Source of the DNA: Vulcanococcus sp. Clear-D1
GTDB taxonomy: Bacteria > Cyanobacteriota > Cyanobacteriia > PCC-6307 > Cyanobiaceae
Length of the DNA: 64,000 nucleotides
Assembly: GCF_014654725.1 (NCBI RefSeq)
Contig: NZ_JACVZV010000038.1
Coordinates: 1-64,000, forward strand
Reading direction: 5' to 3'
The translations under genes were made by a program, and so were the position numbers. How positions within the stretch are numbered: position 1 is the first letter of the stretch; the number at the start of each line of letters is the position of its first letter. Shown one piece after another: positions 36,782 to 45,703 of this stretch. Below the pieces are notes generated by a model. It had not been told where the DNA came from. It saw only the letters and a program-made list of their open reading frames with translations, and made no database searches.

Positions 36782-39145
36782 TCAGCCCCGGGCTCCGCCG
36801 GACACCGTGATCAGAGAACCCTGATCGGTGCTGCCGCTGGACCCAGTGATCTTGCTGTTGGGAGGGGGAACCTCCTGGTTCCGCTTGTTCTGCAGACCGG
36901 GCATACCGCTCATCGGACCCACGCGGGTGGGGTTGCGGCGGCGTGCCGAGCTGCCTTCGGTGCCGGTGACCCGCTCACCACGGTCCCAGTCATCGCCGGT
37001 GACCTTGGTGCCCGAACCCTCGCCGGTGACCCGGGAGGTGGGGCGCAGATCCTCATCCATGCTCACGGGAGCGGCGGCGGCTGCGGCCAGACGCTGGCTC
37101 GAGCGCCGGTCGAAGCGGAACTGCTCGGTTCCGGTGACCTTGCCACCGGCCATGTCAAAAGGGCCGGTGATTCTCCCGCCTTGCTCATAGGTGCTGCCGG
37201 TCACGGTCCCGGTGGTTTCGCGCTGAACTTGGGCGGCGCGAGCGGGCGACTGCACGCTGAACTGCTGCCAGGCGGCCTGGTTCAGGGGTTGGGGGAAATC
37301 GGCATCGTTGCGGGGTGCGGTGCCACAGGCGGCGGCCTGTTGATCCGCGCCCACATAGGGGGTGCCGGTGACGTCTTCGCAAGCGCCGCGCTCAGCGCCG
37401 GTCATCACACCGCCGATCCCGGGCTGGATGCCGGTCATGCGGTTGGCGTTGCGCACGGCGGTGCGCTCGCGGGTGGCACGCACGGCCTGGGCGTTGCAGA
37501 AGTCTCCAGCCTGTTCAAGGCCGGCATAGGGGGTGCCGGTGACCACCTTGCAGGTCCCGGGCTCATCGCCAGTGACATTGGAGGAACGGCCGGTGCGGGT
37601 GCCGCTCACCACCTGGTTGCGGTTGGTGACGCTGAAGCCCACCTTGGCGGCCTCGGGGGCAGGGCGGGTGCCGCAGAAGCCTTCGAACTGCTGGCTGCCG
37701 ATGTATTCGTCGCCGGTCACGTTGCGGCAGCTGCCGGGCTCATCGCCGGTGACGCGCTCGCTGCGGCCCACGGCGGTGCCGGTGATACCGGTGCCGCGCA
37801 GGGTGCTGAAGGTGTTCACCTTGGTGGGTGCCTGACCGGCGGCGGGTGCCTCGGCGCCGAGGTATTGGTCGCCGGTGAGCTGGCGGCCGGAACCGGGCTC
37901 ATCGCCGGTGACCTTTTCGCTGCGGCCCACCATCACGCCGCTCACGGCCTGACCGCCGAGGGTCTGGCTGCGACCCACCTTGCGCACGGACGGTGTGGTG
38001 GTGCCGCAGTAGGCCGCTGACTGATTGGCGGAGATGTATTCAGTGCCGGTGATCGACTTGCAGGTGCCGGGCTCATCGCCAGTCACCTTCTCGCTGCGGC
38101 CAACCTCGTTGCCGGTGACGCGATTGCCGTGGCTGGTCGCGGTGACGCGCACCTTGGCGGGCTGAATCGGTGCTGCGGGCTGGGTGCCACAGAAGGTTTG
38201 GAACACCTCAGCGCCGAGGTACTCGGTGCCGGTGATGGTGCGGCAGGTGGCGGATTCGTTGCCGGTGGTCTTCACCGAGCGGTTCGCCTGGGTCCCGGTG
38301 ATGGTCTGTCCGGCGAGGGTTTCGCTCACGCCAACCTTCCAAGAGGCATCAGCCGCTGCGGCTTGCTTCGAGCCGTGGCGATTGGGGCCGCTGGGACGGG
38401 TACCGCTGTTGCGTGCTGTGCCGGCGGAACCGGTCTTGCTCTTAAGTTCGCGCACCTTCTGGGAGAGCTCGCGGGCGCTCAGATCGGGATTGATCTGGCG
38501 GGCCACAGCGGCAGGCCCGGTCTTGCTGGTGCTGCTGGCTGACTTGCCCCGCTTCGACAGTGCCTCGCGGCGGGCCAGCACCAGCGCACGGCTGGGATTG
38601 TGCTGTGCGGATACCTTGCGGGACGCAGGGCGGTTGCTGCTGTTGCTGCCGTTGGATGAGGCGCGGCTGCTCAGCGACAGGCTGGCGGCTTGGCTTCTTG
38701 CATTGGTTTCAGCAGCGTGCTCCTGGCACTTGCACTTGTGCTGGTCTGCTGCCGGGGCGGGAGCAGAAGCCTTGGGGGCCTCCTTGGCAACGTCGGTGCG
38801 GGTGCGATCCCTCGATTGAGAGGCACGTTTGCCGTTGCGGCTGAGGGCTTCACGACGGGCCAGCACCAGGTCGCGGCTGGGGTTGCTGACGCGCTTGGGG
38901 GTGCTGCTGCTACGCGCTGCGGCAGCACTCGGGGTTCCAAGGCTACGGGTCGGGGCCGGGGTGGGCGACGCAGCGGGCATAGCCACGGGTGCCGGGGGGG
39001 CGGCCTGGGTGCGGCTGGGGCGTGCATCAGCTGCAGTACGCACGCGTCCACCGCTCGCGTTCATGCGGCTGGCGGCTTTTTTGCCTCCATCGGTGAGGGC
39101 CTTACGGCGCTCCAGGGCTGCTTCGCGACTCGATTTGGTGGCCAT
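36782..39145 (-). CDS. csoS2: Carboxysome assembly scaffold CsoS2
   Basis: 787 residues from ATG 39145. The N-terminal region (1 to about 215) has RuBisCO-binding helices of the form [ARL]-x-x-RR-x-AL-x-x-x-GK: EAALERRKALTDGGKKA, LVLARREALSRNGKRA, LVLARREALSKRGKSA. The middle region holds about six M repeats with VTGDEPGTCKSITGTEY, each with a Cys pair spaced across the repeat. The C-terminal part (from about 610) is the shell-anchoring domain. It links RuBisCO to the shell. Whether a shorter form is made, as in some proteobacteria, cannot be told; I saw no clear slippery site. Confidence 0.95.
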   Translation of the reverse strand: MATKSSREAALERRKALTDGGKKAASRMNASGGRVRTAADARPSRTQAAPPAPVAMPAASPTPAPTRSLGTPSAAAARSSSTPKRVSNPSRDLVLARREALSRNGKRASQSRDRTRTDVAKEAPKASAPAPAADQHKCKCQEHAAETNARSQAASLSLSSRASSNGSNSSNRPASRKVSAQHNPSRALVLARREALSKRGKSASSTSKTGPAAVARQINPDLSARELSQKVRELKSKTGSAGTARNSGTRPSGPNRHGSKQAAAADASWKVGVSETLAGQTITGTQANRSVKTTGNESATCRTITGTEYLGAEVFQTFCGTQPAAPIQPAKVRVTATSHGNRVTGNEVGRSEKVTGDEPGTCKSITGTEYISANQSAAYCGTTTPSVRKVGRSQTLGGQAVSGVMVGRSEKVTGDEPGSGRQLTGDQYLGAEAPAAGQAPTKVNTFSTLRGTGITGTAVGRSERVTGDEPGSCRNVTGDEYIGSQQFEGFCGTRPAPEAAKVGFSVTNRNQVVSGTRTGRSSNVTGDEPGTCKVVTGTPYAGLEQAGDFCNAQAVRATRERTAVRNANRMTGIQPGIGGVMTGAERGACEDVTGTPYVGADQQAAACGTAPRNDADFPQPLNQAAWQQFSVQSPARAAQVQRETTGTVTGSTYEQGGRITGPFDMAGGKVTGTEQFRFDRRSSQRLAAAAAAPVSMDEDLRPTSRVTGEGSGTKVTGDDWDRGERVTGTEGSSARRRNPTRVGPMSGMPGLQNKRNQEVPPPNSKITGSSGSTDQGSLITVSGGARG

Positions 39146-39223
39146 GTCCGCCCGGCGTATGGAATGACTGGGTATGCGGCACTCCTGCCCTGTTGATGCA
39201 CAGGCCTGCAGGGAGTTGCACAA

Positions 39224-39238
39224 AACGATCTGATCGTT
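39224..39238. promoter_or_regulatory. Inverted repeat AACGAT-ctg-ATCGTT upstream of csoS2
   Basis: A perfect six-base inverted repeat with three-base centre, in the 161-base gap between cbbS and csoS2. A TTGACG just upstream on the minus strand could serve as a -35 box for a separate csoS2 promoter, but no clear -10 follows. Confidence 0.3.
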
Positions 39239-39255
39239 GCGTCAACGACCAGCTC

Positions 39256-39288
39256 AAAAAAGGTGTGGTCCCGGATCAACCGGGACCA
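39256..39288 (-). terminator. Terminator-like hairpin between cbbS and csoS2 (likely partial attenuator)
   Basis: On the minus strand GGTCCCGG and CCGGGACC pair around a five-base loop (TTGAT), extended by one T-A pair, followed by CACC and then TTTTTT. It lies 19 bases after the cbbS stop. The gap between stem and T run suggests incomplete termination, which would make more cbbL-cbbS transcript than csoS2 and later shell genes. It may also stabilise the 3' end of the RuBisCO message. Confidence 0.65.
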
Positions 39289-39306
39289 ACGTTGTCAGGC
39301 GCTGAA

Positions 39307-39648
39307 TCAGCGGCCTTCGAACACCACGAAGCAAGAGCCTTGGCTCTGGGTGTAGGCGTCGTAGCCCACGAGGCGCACGTGGTGGTCGGGGTATGCGCGG
39401 TGGCAAGCTTCGAGCTCGCTCACGATCACGCTCAGGTCCTTCTCACCGAAGAAGGGCAGTTTCCAATACGACCAATAGGTGGCCATGGAACGGCTGGGGT
39501 GCACGTGCTCGACGAGCGGGCTCCAACCCTGGGCAATGATGTACGCGATTTGGTCGTAGATCTCGTCCTGGGTCATCGGCGGGAGGAAGCCGAAGGTCTC
39601 CAGGGTGGCGACTGTTTGGTAGTCACCCACGGTGCTCTTGAAAGGCAT
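39307..39648 (-). CDS. cbbS: RuBisCO small subunit, form IA
   Basis: 113 residues from ATG 39648. FKSTVGDYQTVATLETFGFL, YIIAQGWSPLVEHVHPS, YWSYWKLPFFGEKDLSVIVS and HVRLVGYDAYTQSQG are alpha-type small-subunit motifs. Eight copies cap the large-subunit core. It starts 81 bases after the cbbL stop. Confidence 0.97.
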   Translation of the reverse strand: MPFKSTVGDYQTVATLETFGFLPPMTQDEIYDQIAYIIAQGWSPLVEHVHPSRSMATYWSYWKLPFFGEKDLSVIVSELEACHRAYPDHHVRLVGYDAYTQSQGSCFVVFEGR

Positions 39649-39729
39649 GGGGTTCCTTGAGATGGATGGAATGAAAGCTCGGGTGGGAAACAACGTGAGG
39701 CTGTTTCCCGAATCCCGTTAGCGATTGGC

Positions 39730-41142
39730 TCAGTTGACGTCGAGCTTGTCGACGGTGTCGAACTCGAACTTGATTTCCTTCCAGGTCTCGAGAGCGATGG
39801 CCAGCTCGGGGCTGTGCTTCGCGGCTTCCAGAAGGATGTCGCGACCTTCGCGCTCGATTTCGCGACCGGCGTTGCGTGCCTTGACGCAGGCCTCGAGGGC
39901 CACACGGTTGGCAGCAGCACCAGCAGCAGAACCCCAGGGGTGACCGTGGGTACCACCACCGAACTGGAGCACGGAATCGTCGCCGAAGATGCTCACCAGC
40001 GCGGGCATGTGCCACACGTGGATACCGCCGGAGGCCACGGCGAACACGCCGCCCATGGAACCCCAATCTTGGTCGAAGAAGTTACCGCGGCTGCGATCTT
40101 CGGGAACGAAGGATTCGCGCAGCTGGTCGATGTAGCCGAGGGTGGACTGACGGTCGCCCTCGAGCTTGCCCACAACGGTACCGGTGTGGAGCTGGTCACC
40201 ACCGGAGAGGCGCAGGCACTTGGCCAGCACACGGAAGTGGATGCCGTGCTTGGGGTGACGGTCGATCACCGCGTGCATGGCGCGGTGGATGTGCAGCAGC
40301 ATGCCGTTCTTCCGGCACCACTTCGCAAGACCGGTGTTGGCCGTGAAGCCACCGGTGATGTAGTCGTGCATGATGATCGGCTGGCCGAGTTCCTTGGCGA
40401 ACTCAGCGCGCTCGTACATCTCCTCGGGGGTCGCTGCCGTGCAGTTGAGGTAGTGACCCTTCTTCTCGCCGGTTTCTTGCTCGGCGAGCTTTACAGCTTC
40501 GGCAACGAACTCGAAACGGTTCTGCCAACGCTGGAAAGGCTGCGAGTTGATGTTCTCGTCGTCCTTGGTGAAGTCGAGACCACCGCGGAGGCACTCATAC
40601 ACCACACGGCCGTAGTTCTTGCCGCTCAGGCCGAGCTTCGGCTTGATGGTGCAACCCAGCAGAGGACGGCCGTACTTGTTCATACGGTCGCGCTCGACCT
40701 GGATGCCGTTCGGCGGACCCATGCAGGTCTTGATGAACGCCAAGGGGAAGCGGATGTCTTCCAGGCGCAGGTGACGCAGCGCCTTGAAGCCGAACACGTT
40801 GCCGACCAGGGAGGTCAGAACGTTGGTGATGGAGCCTTCCTCGAACAGGTCGAGGGGATAGGCGATGAACGCATAGAAGGATTCCTTGTCGCCAGGAACG
40901 TCTTCGATGCGGTAGCAACGGCCCTTGTAGAAGTCGAGGTCGGTGAGGAGCTCGGACCACACAGTGGACCAGGTGCCGGTGGAGGATTCAGCGGCCACAG
41001 CGGCAGCCACTTCCTCGCGGGGAACGCCTTCCTGGCCGGTGCACTTAAAGCACGCGAGCAGGTCGGAATCGAGGGGAACGTAATCAGGAGTCCAATACGT
41101 GTCGCGGTACTCCTTAACCCCAGCGTCGTACTTCTTAGCCAT
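39730..41142 (-). CDS. cbbL: RuBisCO large subunit, form IA
   Basis: 470 residues, full length. Active-site motifs are intact: [20 protein letters not shown] (catalytic Lys), [17 protein letters not shown] (carbamylated Lys and metal ligands), [15 protein letters not shown] and [18 protein letters not shown]. It fixes CO2 to ribulose bisphosphate inside the carboxysome. A GGAG ribosome binding site precedes the ATG. It follows csoS1 by 71 bases, the order seen in alpha-cyanobacteria. Confidence 0.98.
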   Translation of the reverse strand: MAKKYDAGVKEYRDTYWTPDYVPLDSDLLACFKCTGQEGVPREEVAAAVAAESSTGTWSTVWSELLTDLDFYKGRCYRIEDVPGDKESFYAFIAYPLDLFEEGSITNVLTSLVGNVFGFKALRHLRLEDIRFPLAFIKTCMGPPNGIQVERDRMNKYGRPLLGCTIKPKLGLSGKNYGRVVYECLRGGLDFTKDDENINSQPFQRWQNRFEFVAEAVKLAEQETGEKKGHYLNCTAATPEEMYERAEFAKELGQPIIMHDYITGGFTANTGLAKWCRKNGMLLHIHRAMHAVIDRHPKHGIHFRVLAKCLRLSGGDQLHTGTVVGKLEGDRQSTLGYIDQLRESFVPEDRSRGNFFDQDWGSMGGVFAVASGGIHVWHMPALVSIFGDDSVLQFGGGTHGHPWGSAAGAAANRVALEACVKARNAGREIEREGRDILLEAAKHSPELAIALETWKEIKFEFDTVDKLDVN

Positions 41143-41213
41143 GGAGAATCTCCGGGTGGGTCGAGGGAAATGAGTCAGAGGTGTGAACGGCCCTCAAGGG
41201 CGCGGTTCAGTCC

Positions 41214-41528
41214 TCAGTCCTTCGAACCAACGAAGCCGGCGCTGCTGTTCAGAGCAGGCTCCACTTCACGGTGGGGACGGGCAATGATGTGAGCGGCAAC
41301 CAGGCCATCACCCACGCGCTCGCAGGCATCAGCGCCGGCGCGAACGGCTGCGTTCACAGCGCCGGTTTCGCCACGCACGAGCACGGTCACATAACCGCCG
41401 CCCACGAATTCACGGCCAATCAGGCGCACTTCGGCGGCCTTGGTCATGGCGTCAGCGGCTTCGATCGCGGGGACCAGACCCCGGGTCTCGATCATGCCGA
41501 GGGCGATGCCCATGGTTTCGTTTGCCAT
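41214..41528 (-). CDS. csoS1: Carboxysome major shell protein CsoS1
   Basis: 104 residues from ATG 41528, with AGGAG before it. A single BMC domain (GIALGMIETRGLVPAIEAAD, REFVGGGYVTVLVRGETGAV, GDGLVAAHIIARPHREVEPA) that assembles as hexamers into the shell facets. It heads the cso operon; the 251-base region upstream up to sbtB should hold the main promoter. CsoS1E in the same operon carries a near copy of this domain. Confidence 0.96.
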   Translation of the reverse strand: MANETMGIALGMIETRGLVPAIEAADAMTKAAEVRLIGREFVGGGYVTVLVRGETGAVNAAVRAGADACERVGDGLVAAHIIARPHREVEPALNSSAGFVGSKD

Positions 41529-41708
41529 TACCTGCTCCTGGAGGAGGGGTGGAATGTTCGCCTGCAACCTTGCTCGCCAGCCGAACCTCCCGTCAAGCCA
41601 TTTGGGTTCTCTTCACGATCACCGTCTTCATTGCTACTGATAAGGGCGCCTGATCAGTGCATCACAAAACTTTGGAGATGCTTCTCGCCTGACCGGCCTG
41701 CGTGGGGC

Positions 41709-41732
41709 AAACCGTTGTTCTGCACACGGTTT
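41709..41732. promoter_or_regulatory. Inverted repeat AAACCGT-N10-ACGGTTT upstream of csoS1
   Basis: A perfect seven-base inverted repeat in the gap between sbtB and csoS1. The same half-sites (AACCGT/ACGGTT) recur upstream of sbtA at 43137-43152. It may be an operator or a hairpin ending the sbtAB transcript; no T run follows on either strand. Confidence 0.35.
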
Positions 41733-41779
41733 TCCCTTGTTCGTGCTCTCCCGAAATCGCGATGACCCGCCAGGGACTC

Positions 41780-42061
41780 TCAGAGGGGTTCCGCATCGGA
41801 GACAAAGCCAACGCCGCCGTAGTAACTCAGCAGTGGCCGCAGGGAGCTGCGCAGGGGCTCGAGCAATTCCGGCGCGCAGAACACGATCACGTGGGCGTTC
41901 GCCCCAAGACCGCTGAATTCCATGTTGTCGGAAACGGCCCCCCGTGGGCCCCGCCCCGTGACGTGGCGCATCACCGTGTATCCGCTGCAGCCGGCCTGAT
42001 CGATCGCCTGGAGCACCGGATCGAGTTCGCGCTCGCTCAGGATCAGATCCACCCGCTTCAT
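41780..42061 (-). CDS. sbtB: PII-like regulator SbtB
   Basis: 93 residues of the PII-like SbtB family: MKRVDLILSERELDPVLQAI, YTVMRHVTGRGPRGAVSDNM and NAHVIVFCAPELLEPL. SbtB binds adenine nucleotides such as cAMP and AMP and blocks SbtA (family knowledge). The protein ends VGFVSDAEPL and lacks the C-terminal CGPxGC redox loop of some beta-cyanobacterial SbtB proteins, as in Cyanobium. Its ATG would overlap the frame-corrected sbtA stop by four bases (ATGA), showing tight coupling. Confidence 0.92.
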   Translation of the reverse strand: MKRVDLILSERELDPVLQAIDQAGCSGYTVMRHVTGRGPRGAVSDNMEFSGLGANAHVIVFCAPELLEPLRSSLRPLLSYYGGVGFVSDAEPL

Positions 42062-42074
42062 GGCAGCAGCCGAT

Positions 42075-43043
42075 TCACCAGGGCCATGTAGAGAGGTATA
42101 CCCACCACGATGTTGAAGGGAAAGGTGAGGCCAGGGCTGTGGAGATATAGAAGCTGGGGTTGGCTTCCGGCACCGTCATGCGCATCGCTGCGGGCACAGC
42201 GATGTAGGAGGCGCTGGCACAGAGCACCACAAACAGCAGCGCGTTGCCGGCTTCTAGCCCCAGCCCCCGGGCGATCAGGCTGCCCAGCACGGCGTTGAAC
42301 AGGGGCATCCCCAGGGAGAACGCGATCAGAAAAGTGCCGGCCTGCCGCAGATCCCGCAGCCGCTGTGCGGCCACGATGCCCATATCCAAGAGGAAGAAGC
42401 TCAGCGCGCCGTAAAAGAGCTTGTCGGTGAAGGGCAGCATCTTCTCGGCTCCCTGGGGGTTGTTGGCCGCTGTGAGCACGCCCACCACCAGGCTTCCCAC
42501 CAGGAGAAACACCGATCCGTTCAGCAGGGCTTCCTTGAGCACAGCCCCCCAGCGCATCCCCTGGCCCGCTTCGGCTCGCGCCGGACCAGCCAGTTTCACC
42601 AGCAGCAGGCCCACGATGATCGCGGGCGATTCCATCAAGGCCAGGGCAGCCACCATGAAGCCGTCGTGGTGCAGGCCCAGCGTGTCGAGAAAGCTCTCCG
42701 CGGTGATGAAGGTCACCGCGCTGATGGAGCCGTAGGTGGCTGCAATCGCGGCGGCGTTGAAGCCATCGAGCTTCCAGCGCAGCAGCGCAAAGCTGTACAC
42801 CGGCACCAGCAGCGACATCAAAACCGCCGCGGTGATGGTGAGCAGAACCGGCCCGCCCACGCCGGAGTGCTGCAACTCGAGCCCTCCCTTGAAGCCAATG
42901 GCCAAGAGGAGATACAGGGAGAACAGCTTGGGCAGCGGCGCCGGAATCTCCAGATCCGAGCCCAGCAGCACGGCCAGCACTCCCAGGAAAAAGAACAGAA
43001 CCGGTGGGGTGAGCAGGTTCTGCAGGATCAGGCTCGTGTCCAC
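42075..43043 (-). CDS. sbtA: Na+/HCO3- symporter SbtA with a frameshift in the last 26 codons
   Basis: 322 residues as read, from GTG 43043 (GTG 43067 is possible). NLLTPPVLFFFLGVLAVLLG, LLLAIGFKGGLELQHSG and ATYGSISAVTFITAESFLD are typical of SbtA, a high-affinity Na+-dependent bicarbonate importer with ten helices. The normal ending is lost: after SFYISTAL the frame reads ASPFPSTSWWVYLS. Adding one G near 42131 restores GLTFPFNIVVGIPLYMALVN and a stop at 42058, overlapping sbtB. Either a real late mutation or a sequencing slip in a G run. Confidence 0.88.
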   Translation of the reverse strand: MDTSLILQNLLTPPVLFFFLGVLAVLLGSDLEIPAPLPKLFSLYLLLAIGFKGGLELQHSGVGGPVLLTITAAVLMSLLVPVYSFALLRWKLDGFNAAAIAATYGSISAVTFITAESFLDTLGLHHDGFMVAALALMESPAIIVGLLLVKLAGPARAEAGQGMRWGAVLKEALLNGSVFLLVGSLVVGVLTAANNPQGAEKMLPFTDKLFYGALSFFLLDMGIVAAQRLRDLRQAGTFLIAFSLGMPLFNAVLGSLIARGLGLEAGNALLFVVLCASASYIAVPAAMRMTVPEANPSFYISTALASPFPSTSWWVYLSTWPW

Positions 43044-43136
43044 CGCCGCGCTGCTGCAGAGCTTCACGCTAGGCGGCGGGTTGGCCACTGTTCGCGCACG
43101 CACACAAGCTTGCCGCGGGCGGTTGTGGCTGGTGGA

Positions 43137-43152
43137 AACCGTTCTTACGGTT
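43137..43152. promoter_or_regulatory. Inverted repeat AACCGT-TCTT-ACGGTT between sbtA and rdgB
   Basis: A perfect six-base inverted repeat about 94 bases upstream of the sbtA start and 124 upstream of rdgB. Its half-sites match the repeat upstream of csoS1 at 41709-41732, which suggests a shared regulator of carbon genes (inference). Confidence 0.35.
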
Positions 43153-43275
43153 GAGGGGAGGCAGGAACCCCTGGAGCTTTTTCGGGGGGTGGAATGTTCA
43201 ACCCGTCCCTGCCTCCCCCAATTTGCAGGTGCCTCGCCAGGCCACAATGGGCCCCCAGACCTGGCTCAGGCCTTG

Positions 43276-43872
43276 ATGCGCCCCTCCTCCACCCGGCCGT
43301 TGCTGGTGATCGCCAGCGGCAACGCCTACAAGGTGGCCGAGATCAGCTCCATGCTCGATGCCGTGGATCTGGAGGTGTGCCGGCAGCCCGACGGCCTCGA
43401 GATCGAGGAAACCGGCAGCACCTATCTGGAGAACGCCCGGCTGAAAGCCACGGAGGTGGCCAGGCTCACGGGGCAGTGGTCTCTGGCGGATGATTCCGGT
43501 TTGGAGGTAGATGCCTTGGGCGGCGCTCCAGGGCTCTATTCGGCCCGCTACGCCCCCACCGATCACGAGCGCATCCACCGGCTGCTGCAGGAGCTAGGAA
43601 CAACCCCCTACCGCAGCGCCAGTTTCAACAGCGCCATGGTGCTGGCTGATCCCACCGGCCAGGTAGTGCTAGAGGCCGAGGGGATCTGCCGCGGGGAGAT
43701 CCTCACTACGCCCGAAGGCCATGGCGGGGGCTACGACCCAATCTTCTGGGTGCGCGAAGCCGGCATGACCTACGCCCAGATGGGCCAGCACCTCAAAGAC
43801 AAGCTCGGTTCACGCGGCAAGGCTGCCCGCGCCCTGGCTCCGCGGCTCAAGCAGCTGCTGGGACTGGGCTGA
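43276..43872 (+). CDS. rdgB: XTP/dITP pyrophosphatase (RdgB/HAM1)
   Basis: 198 residues from ATG 43276. LLVIASGNAYKVAEISSMLD, TYLENARLKATEVA, SLADDSGLEVDALGGAPGLY SARYA and GGGYDPIFWVREAG are family signatures. It hydrolyses deaminated purine triphosphates to keep them out of DNA. Not part of the carbon system by function, but often linked to cso genes in marine picocyanobacteria. It converges with csoS1D, with two bases between the stops. Confidence 0.95.
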   Translation: MRPSSTRPLLVIASGNAYKVAEISSMLDAVDLEVCRQPDGLEIEETGSTYLENARLKATEVARLTGQWSLADDSGLEVDALGGAPGLYSARYAPTDHERIHRLLQELGTTPYRSASFNSAMVLADPTGQVVLEAEGICRGEILTTPEGHGGGYDPIFWVREAGMTYAQMGQHLKDKLGSRGKAARALAPRLKQLLGLG

Positions 43873-43874
43873 GG

Positions 43875-44714
43875 TCAGCGGGCCCGGCGGTTGATCTGCT
43901 CCACTGAGCGCATCGCTGCAGCGGCGGCTTCGTTCACATCCCCTTCCCAGCCGGCCAGGGTGAGACGGCCGAAGGCGCCCACGGCCTTTACATCCACCAC
44001 GGTGATGTTGCTCGCCTTCTCGGCTTCGTTGGCGGCCAGAAGCACATAACCGGCAGGCTCGGTTTCAAGGATGTACATGCTCATCCCGGCCTGAATCATC
44101 GAACCGCGGCGGTTCTGGCGGTTGATCAGCACCGCATGGTCTGGGGTGATGGCGCGAATCACTTCGGTCCAGGTGACGCTGCAGCGGCTGCGTTGCTCCA
44201 CGCTGCTGCCGATCGCCTCGAGCACCACATCCCCGGAATGGAGAACGTTGCTCTGATCGCGGTGATAGAGAGCCAGGGAGCCGAAGGCCCGTTCCACGAT
44301 CATCTGGCCGAGGCGCACGGTGCTCGCCTTGAGGGCGATGTCGGTGACGCGGTGCACCGCCATGCCGGGCGACACCTCCAGCCACAGACAGGCATCGCCG
44401 GGGATCGGCAGGAAGCCCTGACTCACCGTTCCCATGTAGGCCGCCAGTTGCGGCTGCAGGGAATCGAGAAACACATAAGTACGCAGCTCGATCGACTCGA
44501 CAGCGCTGGCCTGGCTCACCAGCCGCGCCTCGCTGTCGGTGGTGATCACACAGCTGGCGGCTGAGGGATGCAGCTCGTCGAGGGGCGTACCGCTGCCGCT
44601 GAACCCCACGTTGGTACCGGTGATCTGCACACCGGAGGAGCGTCGCCTTGGGATCCGCTGCGGCAAGGCGAAGGCTGCTCTCAAATGCGGCGCGATCTTA
44701 CCGCCCGGAACCAA
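43875..44714 (-). CDS. csoS1D: Tandem-BMC shell protein CsoS1D
   Basis: About 279 residues from a TTG at 44714; another TTG at 44684 is equally possible, so the start is unsure. Two fused BMC domains: [58 protein letters not shown], then [20 protein letters not shown]. CsoS1D forms trimers that stack with a gated central pore, thought to pass larger metabolites such as ribulose bisphosphate. It lies outside the main operon, as in Prochlorococcus. Confidence 0.92.
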   Translation of the reverse strand: MVPGGKIAPHLRAAFALPQRIPRRRSSGVQITGTNVGFSGSGTPLDELHPSAASCVITTDSEARLVSQASAVESIELRTYVFLDSLQPQLAAYMGTVSQGFLPIPGDACLWLEVSPGMAVHRVTDIALKASTVRLGQMIVERAFGSLALYHRDQSNVLHSGDVVLEAIGSSVEQRSRCSVTWTEVIRAITPDHAVLINRQNRRGSMIQAGMSMYILETEPAGYVLLAANEAEKASNITVVDVKAVGAFGRLTLAGWEGDVNEAAAAAMRSVEQINRRAR

Positions 44715-44764
44715 CCGTGATCCCGCTCCCTTGCGCGCCGCGTTGCAGCCGGTACCGTCCGGCC

Positions 44765-45205
44765 ATGTCCGCAGAAGAGCCCGTGGCCGCTAAGCGTTCC
44801 GCCTCCGCCGCTTCCGCCAAGCCGATCCACGATGGCGCCGACCTCAACGCTGAGCAGGCCCTGGCTCTGGTGGGGATGGGCCTGATGCAGAAGATGGCCG
44901 CCAGCGGCGAGCTGCCCTGGATGTGGAACGAGGCCGAGGATGGTGGCAATTGCGATGTGGCGGCTTTGCGCCAGCGGTTGGAGCTCACCCAGCTGGCTCT
45001 GCAGACTGGTGCACCACTGAGCACCGCCGAGGTGACTTACCTCATGGGTGCCCGGCCCGGCAGCGCCGAGGTGGAGCGCGGCGGCTTGCGGGCCCGCCGG
45101 GTGAGTCGCAATGTATGGAAGCTGAGTGAAGCCCGTGGCAGCGAGCGCCGGGGTGAAGTGGCCCAGTTCAGCAGCTTCAACGACGGCCGCCGCCGGTTTG
45201 CCTGA
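44765..45205 (+). CDS. Conserved-looking hypothetical protein divergent from csoS1D
   Basis: 146 residues from ATG 44765. The first 25 are Ala/Ser/Lys-rich; then [20 protein letters not shown] and [20 protein letters not shown], a Leu-rich helix, [20 protein letters not shown] with HTH-like spacing, and a basic end ([20 protein letters not shown]). I do not recognise the family; a DNA-binding role is only possible. It shares a short intergenic region with csoS1D and converges with the next gene. Confidence 0.6.
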   Translation: MSAEEPVAAKRSASAASAKPIHDGADLNAEQALALVGMGLMQKMAASGELPWMWNEAEDGGNCDVAALRQRLELTQLALQTGAPLSTAEVTYLMGARPGSAEVERGGLRARRVSRNVWKLSEARGSERRGEVAQFSSFNDGRRRFA

Positions 45206-45210
45206 TGCCT

Positions 45211-45594
45211 TCAGGGCAGTTCGCCGCCTTTGCTGATCTCCCGGTCCCAGGCGGCGATCAGATGCTCCTTGAGCAGGGTGGCTTGCCCAAGGGCTAGATC
45301 GAGCCCACCCCACCAGTTCACCAAGGCCACAGGGATCGGCATGGCATTGCAGTCGAGCTCAAACGACTGAATGGTGTCATCGCCGTCGACCAGCACGGTG
45401 ATTGAAAACTCCAGCAGGCCCTGCGGCCAGGGATGCAGTGTCACGGTGGTGATATCGCCCAGGGCATAGCAGCCCACGTCGATCGTCCACCACGGTCCGC
45501 CAGGCACCTCCCGCGGGTAGCGCTCGGGGTGGTCGATCTTGGGCCAGCCTCGCAGCACCAATTGCTGAAGTAGCTCGTGGAGGGTGGCGCGCAT
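45211..45594 (-). CDS. Hypothetical protein, 127 residues
   Basis: Starts at ATG 45594: MRATLHELLQQLVLRGWPKI, PREVPGGPWWTIDVGCYALG, TLHPWPQGLLEFSITVLVDG, CNAMPIPVALVNWWGGLDLA and KEHLIAAWDREISKGGEL. Soluble, mixed alpha/beta, with conserved-looking Trp residues; no signal or membrane segment. I do not know the family. It is divergent from the KimA-like transporter gene and next to csoS1D. Confidence 0.6.
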   Translation of the reverse strand: MRATLHELLQQLVLRGWPKIDHPERYPREVPGGPWWTIDVGCYALGDITTVTLHPWPQGLLEFSITVLVDGDDTIQSFELDCNAMPIPVALVNWWGGLDLALGQATLLKEHLIAAWDREISKGGELP

Positions 45595-45703
45595 CGGCCC
45601 TCCCTCCGCAGCGTTGGTCCTGTCATGGCACCGGCGGCAGCTTGCCGGCAAGGGGACAACACCAGCGCATCGGTGCATCCTGGGGGCAGATCTCACCCAT
45701 CCG

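Noticed and set aside
36425..38020. A 531-codon plus-strand reading frame
   Set aside because: It is antisense to csoS2 and has a Gly/Ala-rich composition caused by the CsoS2 repeats and high GC.
37000..38300. Regular repeats that could suggest a CRISPR array
   Set aside because: They are the coding M repeats of CsoS2, in frame and imperfect. No CRISPR array was seen anywhere in the window.
36782..39145. Programmed frameshift in csoS2 giving two protein forms
   Set aside because: Known from some proteobacteria, but no convincing slippery heptamer with a downstream structure was found by eye.
39814..41292. A 492-codon plus-strand reading frame
   Set aside because: It is the antisense of cbbL, which is certain by sequence.
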